Made by a program: the position numbers and the translations under genes. Of a stretch of 25,997 nucleotides of DNA, positions 15,298-23,016 are shown piece after piece. Each line of letters opens with the position of its first letter. Positions within the stretch are counted from its first letter, which is position 1. Under the pieces are notes generated by a model. The model made no database searches and was not told the DNA's origin. It worked only from the letters and a program-made list of their open reading frames with translations. The DNA is from Clostridiales bacterium. GTDB taxonomy: Bacteria; Bacillota; Clostridia; Oscillospirales; Oscillospiraceae. The stretch spans positions 1-25,997 of the forward strand of contig JAJBTD010000194.1 of NCBI GenBank assembly GCA_020861055.1, given 5' to 3'.

Positions 15298-17733
15298 TTA
15301 GACTTTGTTGCGCACGTCCACATGCCAGATATTGGCGGCGTAGTCGGCGATAGAGCGGTCGGAGGAGAAGATGCCGGAGCGGGCGATGTTGGACACGGAC
15401 ATCTGGTTCCAGTGCTTCTGGTCCTGATAGGCCTCGGCCACCTTTTCCTGGGTGTAGCGGTAGCTCTCGAAGTCAGCCAGCAGCAGATAGGGATCTGCCT
15501 GACCGCCGTTGCCGTAGAGCAGACCGTTGGTCAGATCATCATACCGCTTGCCGTCGGAGAAGCCGTTGGTGATGGCGGACAGAACCTCCCGGATGACCGG
15601 GTTCTGGTTGTAGTACTCATAGGAGTTGTAGCCGGAGCGGAGCCTGCTGGAAACCTCATCGGAGGTGAGGCCGAAGATGAAGATGTTGTCGTCGCCCAGG
15701 ATGTTGTGCATCTCCACATTGGCGCCGTCCTCAGTGCCGATGGTCAGGGCGCCGTTCATCATGAACTTCATGTTGCCGGTGCCGGAGGCCTCCTTGCCGG
15801 CGGTGGAGATCTGCTCGGACACCTCGGCGGCGGGCATCAGCTTCTCCGCCAGGGAGACACGGTAGTTCTCCAGGAAGAATACCTGGAGCTGATCCTTGCA
15901 CCGGGGATCGTTGTTGATCTCCCGGCTCAGGGAGTTGATCAGCTCGATGATCCGCTTGGCGGTGTAGTAGGCCGGGGCGGCCTTGGCGCCGAAGAGGAAG
16001 GTGCGGGGCTGAATGGTCTTGCCGTTCTGAATCTGCTGATACAGATAGATAATGTGCATCACGTTGAGCAGCTGGCGCTTGTACTCGTGCAGCCGCTTCA
16101 CCTGCACGTCGAAGATGGCGTCGGGGTTGAGCCGGAAGCCGTACTGCTTGAGAGCGTAGTCGGCAAACGCCTCCTTGTTGGCCCGCTTGATCTTGGCCAG
16201 CTGGTTCAGAGCGGAGGGGTCTTCCCGTGCGACCTCGAACTTCTTCAAGCCGGACTGGGGATGGAGCAGATACTCGTCGCTGCCGGTAACGTCCTTGATC
16301 AGCTGATCCAACTGGGGGTTGATCTGGCTGAGCCAGCGGCGATGGTCCACGCCGTTGGTGACGTTGGTGAACTTGTCCGGAGTGCGCAGCCATGCGGTGT
16401 GGAACACGTCGTCCTTCAAAATCTGGGAGTGGAGGGCGGCCACGCCGTTGACGGCATAGCAGGCGGCCACGCAGAGGTTGGCCATGCGCACATCGCCGTC
16501 CCAGATGATGGCCAGCTCCCTGGCCTTGTTTTCGTCGCCGTGGAAGAAGGCGCGGACCTCCTTCAGATAGCGGTCGTTGATCTCGCACATGATCTGGAAG
16601 ATACGGGGCAGCAGGCCCTGCACCAGAATCTGAGGCCAGTGCTCCAGCGCCTCAGCCAGAACGGTGTGGTTGGTGTAGGCCACGGAGTGGGTAGTGATAT
16701 ACCACGCCTCATCCCAGCTGTAGCCCTCCTGGTCGATGAAAATGCGCATCAACTCAGGGATGACCAGGGTGGGATGGGTGTCATTGATCTGGAGAACGTG
16801 CTTCTCGTGGAAGTTTTTCAGGGTGCCGTAGAGCTTCTTATGCTTCCGGCAGATGGACTGGACGGTGGCGGAGACGAAGAAGTACTGCTGCTTGAGCCGC
16901 AGGCTCTTGCCCTCATAGTGGTCGTCGGCAGGGTAGATGACCTTGGCGATGGTCTCGGCGGTGATCTGCTGCTCTACGGCCTTGAGGTACTCGCCGGAGG
17001 AGTAGTAGTCCATGTTTACCGGCGTGGGGCTCTTGGCGTCCCAGAGGCGGAGCTTGTTCACGTGGTTGGTCTGGTAGCCGGCAATCTCCATATCCATGGG
17101 CACAGCCAGCACCTCAGTGTAGCCCACCTGACGGCAGATAAAGCGGCCTTCCTCGTCCACGTCGTTTTCTACGCTGCCGCCAAAGCGGACAGTCTCGCAC
17201 TCGTCCCGGCGGGGCATCAGCCAGGCGTCGCCCAGGGACAGCCACTCGTCGGCCAGCTCAATCTGCTTGCCGTCGGAGATCTTCTGCTTGAACAGGCCCA
17301 GCTGGTAGCAGATGGAGTAGCCGGTGGCGGGGATCTCCTGGGTGGTCATGGATTCCAGATAGCAGGCGGCCAGACGGCCCAGACCGCCGTTGCCCAGACT
17401 GGCGTCCGGCTCCAGCTCGAACAGGTCCGCGGCGGAGAAGCCCATGGACTCGATGGCCTCGGTCAACGGCTCCACCACGCCCAGGTTATAGGCGTTTTTC
17501 ATCAGGGAACGGCCCATGAGAAATTCCATGGACAGATAGTGTACCTGGCGGGCCTGGGCTACGTCGATGGACTTGGAAGTGACGATCCGGTTGGCGGACA
17601 TGATGTCCCGGATGACCAGAGCGCAGGACTTGAACATCTGGGTGGGGGTGGCCTCAGAGGGGATACGGCCGTAGTGACGGCGGAGCTTGCCCTCGATCAG
17701 AGTACGCAGCTCTTCTTTGCTGTATTCGTGCAT
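15298..17733 (-). CDS. glgP: Glycogen/maltodextrin phosphorylase
   Basis: This PLP enzyme (GT35) releases glucose 1-phosphate from alpha-1,4-glucans. The 811-residue length is normal. It has the N-terminal TLIEGKLRRHYG and YLSMEFLMGRSLMKN, the glycine-rich GNGGLGRLAACYLESM, RLHEYKRQLLNVMH in the C-terminal half, and the PLP-lysine segment EASGTGNMKFMMNG with K at about 656. The start ATG at 17733 has GGAGGC 10 bases upstream. A strong promoter lies at 17826-17854. The other alpha-glucan gene, malQ, is 3 kb away on the opposite strand. Together they can convert glycogen or maltodextrins to phosphorylated glucose, but the branching and debranching genes are not in the window. Confidence 0.96.
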   Translation of the reverse strand: MHEYSKEELRTLIEGKLRRHYGRIPSEATPTQMFKSCALVIRDIMSANRIVTSKSIDVAQARQVHYLSMEFLMGRSLMKNAYNLGVVEPLTEAIESMGFSAADLFELEPDASLGNGGLGRLAACYLESMTTQEIPATGYSICYQLGLFKQKISDGKQIELADEWLSLGDAWLMPRRDECETVRFGGSVENDVDEEGRFICRQVGYTEVLAVPMDMEIAGYQTNHVNKLRLWDAKSPTPVNMDYYSSGEYLKAVEQQITAETIAKVIYPADDHYEGKSLRLKQQYFFVSATVQSICRKHKKLYGTLKNFHEKHVLQINDTHPTLVIPELMRIFIDQEGYSWDEAWYITTHSVAYTNHTVLAEALEHWPQILVQGLLPRIFQIMCEINDRYLKEVRAFFHGDENKARELAIIWDGDVRMANLCVAACYAVNGVAALHSQILKDDVFHTAWLRTPDKFTNVTNGVDHRRWLSQINPQLDQLIKDVTGSDEYLLHPQSGLKKFEVAREDPSALNQLAKIKRANKEAFADYALKQYGFRLNPDAIFDVQVKRLHEYKRQLLNVMHIIYLYQQIQNGKTIQPRTFLFGAKAAPAYYTAKRIIELINSLSREINNDPRCKDQLQVFFLENYRVSLAEKLMPAAEVSEQISTAGKEASGTGNMKFMMNGALTIGTEDGANVEMHNILGDDNIFIFGLTSDEVSSRLRSGYNSYEYYNQNPVIREVLSAITNGFSDGKRYDDLTNGLLYGNGGQADPYLLLADFESYRYTQEKVAEAYQDQKHWNQMSVSNIARSGIFSSDRSIADYAANIWHVDVRNKV

Positions 17734-17825
17734 ATTTCAAAAGCCTCCAATCATATGGTGGTCGTTCCGGCGGGCAGCAATTCTGCCCAAGACGGAAAGG
17801 GTACAAATTTTCATTGTCTTTGAAA

Positions 17826-17854
17826 ACTTTACCACGGTAATAGCGAAATGTCAA
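17826..17854 (-). promoter_or_regulatory. Promoter for glgP
   Basis: On the - strand, a perfect TTGACA (17854-17849) lies 17 bases before TAAAGT (17831-17826), which matches the -10 consensus at four positions. The leader to the ATG is about 85 bases; I see no known riboswitch in it. Confidence 0.65.
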
Positions 17855-17992
17855 TTGTCAGTCATGCACGAAAAACGCCCTCACGGGCAAAAAACGGCAT
17901 TACGGGAGACATTCTACCCCGGCCTTGGCCGGTCAAACCCGGTGCGGTCCTCATGTTGGAAGAAAAATTAGACGGCAAGGGCGAAATTCCCC

Positions 17993-18021
17993 TTGTCATT
18001 TGCCGCAGCAGATGATAAAAT
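17993..18021 (+). promoter_or_regulatory. Promoter for the glycine T-box/glyS transcript
   Basis: TTGTCA (17993-17998), 17 bases, then TAAAAT (18016-18021): both match consensus at five positions. Transcription would start near 18028, immediately before T-box Stem I. A CAAGGG/CCCTTG inverted repeat (17976-17995) overlaps the -35. Confidence 0.75.
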
Positions 18022-18029
18022 ACCTCCAG

Positions 18030-18275
18030 ACAGCAGGCGATGAGAAGGAAGAGTACGGCTGCCCCGCCGCCCCAGAGAGGGGATGGACGGTGCAAATCCC
18101 CGCGGAGGACAGCCGGAAGGCCCCTTTGAGCTGCGGCCCCAACGGAATGGAGATTCCCAGTAGGCGCCGCCGGTTACCCCCGTTACCGGGAATTCGAGTG
18201 TGGCGCTCTGCGCCAAATTCAGGTGGTACCACGGACATCGTTCGCCCTGAGCAGAAAACTGCTCGGGGCGTTTTT
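18030..18275 (+). promoter_or_regulatory. Glycine T-box riboswitch with intrinsic terminator
   Basis: This leader senses uncharged tRNA and lets glyS be transcribed when glycyl-tRNA runs low. Visible parts in order: the Stem I base with GAAGAGTA (loop E type); the apical AGAGAG and GGTGCAA motifs; and the specifier region GGAAGGCCCC, in which GGC (18119-18121) is a glycine codon. The T-box AGGTGGTACCACGG follows at 18221-18234. Last comes a terminator, GCCCTGAGCAG (18244-18254) paired with CTGCTCGGGGC (18259-18269), then TTTTT. The specifier matches the gene downstream. The variable base of TGGN is T, discussed in the findings. Confidence 0.94.
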
Positions 18276-18293
18276 AGTGGTCAGGAGGAGTTT

Positions 18294-19727
18294 ATGATGA
18301 AAAACGAGCAAAAGACAATGGAAAAGGTGGTCGCTCTCTGCAAGAACCGGGGCTTTATCTTCCCCGGAAGCGAGATCTACGGCGGCCTGGCGAACACCTG
18401 GGACTACGGCCCCCTGGGCGTGGAGCTGATAAACAACTTAAAAAAGGCCTGGTGGAAGAAGTTCGTCCAGGAGAATCCCTATAATGTGGGCCTGGACGCC
18501 GCCATCCTGATGAATCCCCAGACCTGGGTGGCCTCCGGTCATCTGGGCAGCTTCTCCGACCCGCTGATGGACTGCAAGGAGTGCCACGAGCGGTTCCGGG
18601 CGGACAAGCTCATCGAGGACTGGTGCGCGGTCAACGGCGTGACCCTGGAAAAGCCCATCGACGCCTTCTCCCAGCAGGAGATGGCGGACTTCGTGGAGAA
18701 CAACCACGTCTGCTGCCCCACCTGCGGCAAGCACAATTTCACCGAGATCCGCCAGTTCAACCTGATGTTCAAGACCTTCCAGGGGGTCACGGAGGACGCC
18801 AAGAACACCGTCTACCTCCGCCCGGAGACGGCACAGGGCATCTTCGTCAACTTCCCCTCCATCCAGCGCACCAGCCGGAAGAAGGTCCCCTTCGGCGTCT
18901 GCCAGGTGGGCAAGAGCTTCCGCAACGAGATCACCCCGGGCAACTTCACCTTCCGCACACGGGAATTTGAACAGATGGAACTGGAGTTCTTCTGCAAGCC
19001 GGGCACCGATCTGGAGTGGTTCGCCTACTGGCGGCAGTTCTGCCACGACTGGCTCACCGGTCTGGGGATGCAGGACGAGAACCTCCGTCTCAGGGATCAT
19101 ATGCCGGAGGAGCTGTGCTTCTACTCCAAGGCCACCACCGACTTCGAGTATCTGTTCCCCTTCGGCTGGGGCGAGCTGTGGGGGGTGGCCGACCGGACGG
19201 ACTACGACCTGACCCAGCACCAGAACGTCTCCGGCAAGGACCTGACCTATTTCGATCCCTCGGATAACAGCCGCTATATCCCCTACGTCATCGAGCCCTC
19301 TCTGGGTGCAGACCGGGTCACGTTGGCCTTCCTGGTGGAGGCCTACGACGAGGAGGTCGTGGGACAGGACAAGGAGGGCAACGACGACGTGCGGGTGGTC
19401 ATGCACTTCCCGGCGGCCCTGGCCCCCTTCAAGGCGGCGGTGCTGCCCCTGTCCAAAAAGCTGGCCCCCAAGGCCCAGGAGGTCTATGCAGAGCTCTCCA
19501 AATATTTTATGGTGGACTATGACGACACCGGCTCCATCGGCAAGCGCTATCGCCGGGAGGACGAGATCGGCACGCCCTATTGCATCACCGTGGACTTCGA
19601 GACGGTAGGGGATGGGGACAAGCCTGCCGACAATGCCGTTACCGTCCGGGACCGGGACACCATGGAGCAAATCCGTATCCCCATCAGCGAGCTGAAGGAC
19701 TGGCTGACGGAAAAGACCTTCTATTGA
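18294..19727 (+). CDS. glyS: Glycine-tRNA ligase (single-chain dimeric type)
   Basis: This class II aminoacyl-tRNA synthetase charges tRNA-Gly. At 477 residues it is the homodimeric (eukaryote/archaea-like) form used by many Firmicutes, not the two-subunit GlyQ/GlyS form. Visible are the N-terminal GFIFPGSEIYGGLANTWDYGP, a zinc-finger-like insert with CKEC (94-97) and CPTC (141-144), motif 2 as FRNEITP (209-215) followed by RTREFEQMELEFF, and motif 3 around GADR (338-341). The C-terminal anticodon-binding domain follows. Two adjacent ATGs (18294 and 18297) lie behind AGGAGGAG; either may be used. Control is by the glycine T-box directly upstream. The gene ends before a strong terminator. Confidence 0.95.
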   Translation: MMKNEQKTMEKVVALCKNRGFIFPGSEIYGGLANTWDYGPLGVELINNLKKAWWKKFVQENPYNVGLDAAILMNPQTWVASGHLGSFSDPLMDCKECHERFRADKLIEDWCAVNGVTLEKPIDAFSQQEMADFVENNHVCCPTCGKHNFTEIRQFNLMFKTFQGVTEDAKNTVYLRPETAQGIFVNFPSIQRTSRKKVPFGVCQVGKSFRNEITPGNFTFRTREFEQMELEFFCKPGTDLEWFAYWRQFCHDWLTGLGMQDENLRLRDHMPEELCFYSKATTDFEYLFPFGWGELWGVADRTDYDLTQHQNVSGKDLTYFDPSDNSRYIPYVIEPSLGADRVTLAFLVEAYDEEVVGQDKEGNDDVRVVMHFPAALAPFKAAVLPLSKKLAPKAQEVYAELSKYFMVDYDDTGSIGKRYRREDEIGTPYCITVDFETVGDGDKPADNAVTVRDRDTMEQIRIPISELKDWLTEKTFY

Positions 19728-19750
19728 GATCGACCCATTGACGGGACAAA

Positions 19751-19785
19751 ACGCCCCTGGCCTGTGGCTGGCCAGGGGCGTTTTT
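19751..19785 (+). terminator. Intrinsic terminator of glyS
   Basis: ACGCCCCTGGCC (19751-19762) pairs with GGCCAGGGGCG (19770-19780), followed by TTTTT at 19781-19785. This is a textbook rho-independent terminator 23 bases after the stop codon. Confidence 0.93.
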
Positions 19786-19804
19786 ACGCGCTGGGCAGGA
19801 AAAC

Positions 19805-19841
19805 AAAAAATCAGGGCCTCAGCCTGTTATAGCTGAGACCC
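19805..19841 (-). terminator. Intrinsic terminator of tRNA-Leu
   Basis: On the - strand, GGGTCTCAGC (19841-19832) pairs with GCTGAGGCCC (19823-19814), with one G-U pair, followed by TGA and TTTTTT (19810-19805). It begins 5 bases after the tRNA 3' end. Confidence 0.9.
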
Positions 19842-19846
19842 CTCGA

Positions 19847-19930
19847 TGCACGAGGCGGGAGTCGAACCCGCACGCCCTTGCGAGCACTGGCACCTGAAGC
19901 CAGCGAGTCTACCAATTCCACCACTCGTGC
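19847..19930 (-). tRNA. tRNA-Leu (anticodon CAG)
   Basis: This 84-base tRNA has a 7-pair acceptor stem GCACGAG/CTCGTGC with discriminator A. Its D-arm contains GGTAGA, the anticodon stem CTGGC/GCCAG encloses TTCAGGT (anticodon CAG, reading CUG), and a long class II variable arm GTGCTCGCAAGGGCGT is followed by the T-arm GCGGGTTCGACTCCCGC. The CCA end is not encoded (TCGAGG follows). It has its own promoter and terminator. Confidence 0.97.
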
Positions 19931-19966
19931 ATACCGTCAAGCGGCTTGGTACCGGACGCAAGTGAT

Positions 19967-19995
19967 AATATACCACCCAACTCAGGCTTTGTCAA
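19967..19995 (-). promoter_or_regulatory. Promoter for tRNA-Leu
   Basis: On the - strand, TTGACA (19995-19990), 17 bases, then TATATT (19972-19967). A perfect -35 with near-perfect -10 fits a highly expressed stable RNA; the start would be about 30 bases before the mature tRNA. Confidence 0.88.
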
Positions 19996-20032
19996 CCCCT
20001 GTTTTCAATTTTTTTCGCCGACAGGGGAGAGG

Positions 20033-20578
20033 TCAGCTCTCCTCCTCTTTCAGCTCCTCTGGGATATATACCGCTTTGGGGGCGGCACGCCACATCTTCC
20101 GCAGCATCTCCCGGCTGGGCTGGATTCGGACCTCCTTGAGCACATTGTCCCGGACAAACATGAGATAGATCGGCATCCCCAGAGGGTTCCTGTCAGTCAG
20201 ATCCATTTTGACCGTCTGCTCTCCATCCAGCACAGATCGGTAGGCCTCGATCTCCGGGGCGTCCTCCTGGGCCATACACTCCACGTTGTCCAGAAAGAAA
20301 GTGGCTACCGGGCGACGCTTACTGTTCGGCTCGATGGCCTCGATATCCAGCTGACGGCCCCAGAACTGGTACTCAAATTCGGTGGCGGTCACCTGGAGGG
20401 TTTTCCAGCGAAGCACCAGGCTGAGCGCGGAGATAATCAGCGCCCACCAGGTCACCAGCACGGCTGCGATGGCACAAATCACCGCCAGAACCACATAGGC
20501 GGCGCAAACGGTGCGGACCGACTGTGGAACGGCGGGGGTGACCAGGGTTTCACAGTAGTTACTCTCCTCTTCGTACAT
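20033..20578 (-). CDS. Two-helix membrane protein, DUF6106-like (copy A)
   Basis: This 181-residue protein has no known function. A short polar N-terminus is followed by a hydrophobic stretch at about 22-57 (probably two helices), and then a cytoplasmic beta-rich domain. It is clearly a paralog of the protein at 23017-23541. Shared points are FEYQFWGRQLDIEAI versus YEYQYLDGSLRIDRI, an SKRR/SRRK basic turn, a following LDN/MEN-L stretch ending in E.Y, and a C-terminal (E/I)P(S/T)..M...MWRAAP. The pattern fits the DUF6106 family of Clostridia from memory, not from a search. GGGAGG lies 8 bases before the ATG. It has its own promoter at 20610-20638 and lies upstream of tRNA-Leu on the same strand. 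The C-terminus is acidic (EELKEEES). Confidence 0.8.
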   Translation of the reverse strand: MYEEESNYCETLVTPAVPQSVRTVCAAYVVLAVICAIAAVLVTWWALIISALSLVLRWKTLQVTATEFEYQFWGRQLDIEAIEPNSKRRPVATFFLDNVECMAQEDAPEIEAYRSVLDGEQTVKMDLTDRNPLGMPIYLMFVRDNVLKEVRIQPSREMLRKMWRAAPKAVYIPEELKEEES

Positions 20579-20609
20579 GAAGAATTCCTCCCAAATGTTG
20601 TTTTAACAT

Positions 20610-20638
20610 AGTTTACATTGTTTTATCCGGAATGGCAA
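20610..20638 (-). promoter_or_regulatory. Promoter for the membrane protein copy A
   Basis: On the - strand, TTGCCA (20638-20633), 17 bases, then TAAACT (20615-20610). It lies 32 bases before the start codon and is divergent from the malQ promoter. Confidence 0.6.
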
Positions 20639-20708
20639 GAGAAACGGAAAAAGTTTACAGATTTGTCGCCTCGGAGTATCGGACGCCCCTTGCCATTTGC
20701 CCCCCTGA

Positions 20709-20737
20709 TTGACACATCCCGCAACTTCCGATATAAT
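20709..20737 (+). promoter_or_regulatory. Consensus promoter for malQ, with flanking inverted repeat
   Basis: TTGACA (20709-20714), exactly 17 bases, then TATAAT (20732-20737): a perfect match to the housekeeping sigma consensus. The arms CGCAAC (20720-20725) and GTTGCG (20741-20746) form an inverted repeat around the -10, which could be a regulator site. The start codon is 71 bases further on. Confidence 0.9.
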
Positions 20738-20808
20738 AATGTTGCGAAGTCCGACGCCGGAAATGATTTCCGCGCATCAGGCAGTCACGAAGGAAAGGAA
20801 GGATTTTC

Positions 20809-22302
20809 ATGTTTCCTCGCTCCAGCGGCATCTTGCTGCATCTCGCCTCCCTCCCTGGCCCCTATGGCATCGGCTCCATGGGCAAGGAGGCGCGGCATTT
20901 TGTTGATTTCCTCCAGCGGGGCGGCCAGAGCTACTGGCAGATGCTCCCCCTGGTCACGCCCGGCGAGGGCGATTCCCCCTATATGTCCCCCTCCTCCGCA
21001 GCAGGCAACCCCCTGTTTCTCGACCTGGATGCCCTGACGGATATGGGCCTGCTCACGCCTGAGGAGGTCTACGGGGTGCGCTACCACGGTTCCCCGGACC
21101 GGATCGACTACGGTTTTTTGAACAGCACCCGTTATCCGCTTTTACGCAAAGCCTATGCCCGTGCAGACGAAGCGCTGCTGGCAGAGGTAGACGCCTTTGC
21201 CCAGGCCCATCAGGACTGGCTGGAGGACTATGCCCTGTTCTCCGCCATCCATGCCCACTTCGGCTGCTCCCTTCAGAACTGGCCGGACAAAAAGCTTATT
21301 CGGCGTGACCCGGCTGCGGTGGAGAAATACGCTGCGCTGCTGGCGGAGGACGTGGGCTTTTACAAATTTATCCAATATCTCTTCTTCCGTCAGTGGGGGG
21401 AGCTGAAGGCCTACGCCAATGAGCGGGGCATCTCCATCATCGGGGACATCCCCTTCTATGTCTCTCCGGACTCCGCCGATGTGTGGGTACATCCGGAGAT
21501 CTTCCGGGTAAACGCCGGGCGAAAGCCAAGGTATGTCTCCGGCGTCCCCGCCGACCTGTTCAACGACCAGGGGCAGCTGTGGGGTAACCCCCTCTATGCC
21601 TGGAGCTATCACGAAAAGACGGGCTACGCCTGGTGGTGCAACCGCATCCGGCAGTCTCTGGCCTTCTACGATGTCATCCGCATCGACCACTTCCGGGCCT
21701 TCCACGATTACTGGGAGATTCCCGCGACATCGGATACTGCCCTGGTAGGGAAGTGGAAGAGGGGACCAGGCATGAAGCTGCTGGACGCCATCCGCAAAAA
21801 CGTCCCCCAGGCCCAGTTCATTGCCGAGGATTTGGGCGATCTCAGCGCCGGGGCGGTGAAGTTTATTCAGCAGTCCGGCCTGCCGGGGATGAAGATTCTG
21901 GTGGACGCCTTCAGCGACGTGAACGGCGGCTCCGGATTCCTGCCTCATCGGTGCACCCCGGACTCCGTCATGTATACTGGCACCCACGATACCCCCACCT
22001 TTGTCCAGTGGTACGCCGACATCGCAACTCCGGAGCAGCGGAGCTATTGCACCAACTATCTCCATGTCCACGAGGACGAGGGGATCGGCTGGTGCGCAAT
22101 CGCCGGGGCGTGGATTTCCCCCTGCTCCCTGGCCATGGCCCCCCTCCAGGATGTGCTGGGCCTGGGCGCGGATGCCCGGATGAATTTCCCCGGCACGGTG
22201 GGCAGCGCCAACTGGAGCTGGCGAGTGCGGATGGACGCCCTGAACGGCAAGGTGGCAGACCGTCTCCACTACGTCACCGGCCTGTATGGCCGTCTCAGGT
22301 GA
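20809..22302 (+). CDS. malQ: 4-alpha-glucanotransferase (amylomaltase, GH77)
   Basis: This enzyme transfers 1,4-alpha-glucan segments between maltodextrins, releasing glucose and lengthening chains for phosphorylase. The 497-residue single-domain length is typical of the GH77 family. Key parts: LHLASLPGPYGIGSMG near the N-terminus, GDIPFYVSPDSADVW at about 212-226, the nucleophile D293 in RIDHFR, the acid/base E340 in AEDLGDLS, and D394 in GTHDTPTFVQW. The ATG at 20809 has AAGGAAGGA upstream. It is driven by a consensus promoter. The PPTase gene starts 4 bases after its stop, so the two are probably cotranscribed. It complements glgP on the other strand. Confidence 0.96.
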   Translation: MFPRSSGILLHLASLPGPYGIGSMGKEARHFVDFLQRGGQSYWQMLPLVTPGEGDSPYMSPSSAAGNPLFLDLDALTDMGLLTPEEVYGVRYHGSPDRIDYGFLNSTRYPLLRKAYARADEALLAEVDAFAQAHQDWLEDYALFSAIHAHFGCSLQNWPDKKLIRRDPAAVEKYAALLAEDVGFYKFIQYLFFRQWGELKAYANERGISIIGDIPFYVSPDSADVWVHPEIFRVNAGRKPRYVSGVPADLFNDQGQLWGNPLYAWSYHEKTGYAWWCNRIRQSLAFYDVIRIDHFRAFHDYWEIPATSDTALVGKWKRGPGMKLLDAIRKNVPQAQFIAEDLGDLSAGAVKFIQQSGLPGMKILVDAFSDVNGGSGFLPHRCTPDSVMYTGTHDTPTFVQWYADIATPEQRSYCTNYLHVHEDEGIGWCAIAGAWISPCSLAMAPLQDVLGLGADARMNFPGTVGSANWSWRVRMDALNGKVADRLHYVTGLYGRLR

Positions 22303-22306
22303 GACG

Positions 22307-22930
22307 ATGATTTACCTGTATGCAATGGACACCCTGGCCCTGTCCACCGATCTGGCGGACTATCGGGGCTTGGTGCCGGAGAGCCGTCTCTATCAGCTCT
22401 CCGCCCTACACCGGGAGGAGCGGCTGCGCAGCTTGGCGGCGGAACTGCTGTTTCAGCGGGCTGTCCGGCGGCACTGCCGGGGAGTGCCTCTCCCGGTGAG
22501 CCGGGATCAGGACGAGCACGGAAAGCCCTATCTGCTGGGCCGTCCGGATTTTCAGTTCAATCTCTCCCACTCTGGGCTGTGGGCGGTGTGCGCCGTGGCC
22601 CCCACGCCGGTGGGAGTGGACATCCAGCAGGAGCGGCCTGTCTCGGTAAAGCTCAGCCGGAAATTCACCTCCGCCGAGCAGAAGTCTCTCCAGGGTCTGG
22701 ACAGTCCGTCGGAGCTGCGCCGTATCTTCGACCTATGGGCCATGAAGGAGGCCTATACCAAGTGTACCGGCCTGGGGTTGCTCTGTCCCTTCCATAGCTT
22801 TGAGGCGGAGCATCCTGCCCCCGGCTATTTCACTCAGCTGGTGGATTTTCCTGCCGGAGGCTACCATCTGGCCGTCTGCACTCAGTCGGAGGAGCCAGAG
22901 GACGTGCAAATCATTATTATGCCGTCGTGA
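22307..22930 (+). CDS. Sfp-type 4'-phosphopantetheinyl transferase
   Basis: This enzyme moves the phosphopantetheine arm of coenzyme A onto a serine of a carrier protein. The 207-residue protein has the Sfp-class pattern: basic RLRSLAAELLFQRAV helix, HGKPYL at 71-76, FNLSHSG at 84-90, the Mg-binding GVDIQ at 103-107, and LWAMKEAYTK at 143-152. The ATG at 22307 is chosen because it follows the malQ stop and an AGGTGAG site; an in-frame ATG at 22286 inside malQ is less likely. No polyketide or peptide synthetase is in the window, so the partner carrier protein is unknown. It ends before the hairpin at 22944-22993. Confidence 0.9.
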   Translation: MIYLYAMDTLALSTDLADYRGLVPESRLYQLSALHREERLRSLAAELLFQRAVRRHCRGVPLPVSRDQDEHGKPYLLGRPDFQFNLSHSGLWAVCAVAPTPVGVDIQQERPVSVKLSRKFTSAEQKSLQGLDSPSELRRIFDLWAMKEAYTKCTGLGLLCPFHSFEAEHPAPGYFTQLVDFPAGGYHLAVCTQSEEPEDVQIIIMPS

Positions 22931-22939
22931 CGGTGAGAC

Positions 22940-22993
22940 AAAAAGCGCCTGTCTGAACCAGGAACGGTCAAGTCCCAGATTCAGACAGGCGCT
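22940..22993. terminator. Bidirectional terminator between convergent genes
   Basis: AGCGCCTGTCTGAA (22944-22957) and TTCAGACAGGCGCT (22980-22993) are perfect 14-base complements around a 22-base loop. On the - strand TTTTT (22944-22940) coincides with the end of the stem, and on the + strand a weaker GATGCCTTTT follows. It can end both the malQ-PPTase transcript and the redox operon. Confidence 0.85.
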
Positions 22994-23016
22994 GATGCCT
23001 TTTCGGATGCGGTGCG

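Noticed and set aside
15289..17823. An 844-residue + strand open frame across glgP
   Set aside because: It is the mirror of a well-supported glycogen phosphorylase; its product is an odd Val/Gly/His/Leu-rich sequence without a domain and without a ribosome binding site.
17976..17995. CAAGGG/CCCTTG repeat upstream of the T-box, considered as an operator or terminator
   Set aside because: Short, no T-run, no upstream + strand gene to terminate; the T-box itself explains regulation of glyS.
19996..20027. CCCCTGT/ACAGGGG inverted repeat between membrane protein copy A and the tRNA promoter
   Set aside because: The 18-base loop is long, the stem is only 7 pairs and no T-run follows on the - strand; it directly abuts the tRNA -35, so it is weak as a terminator.
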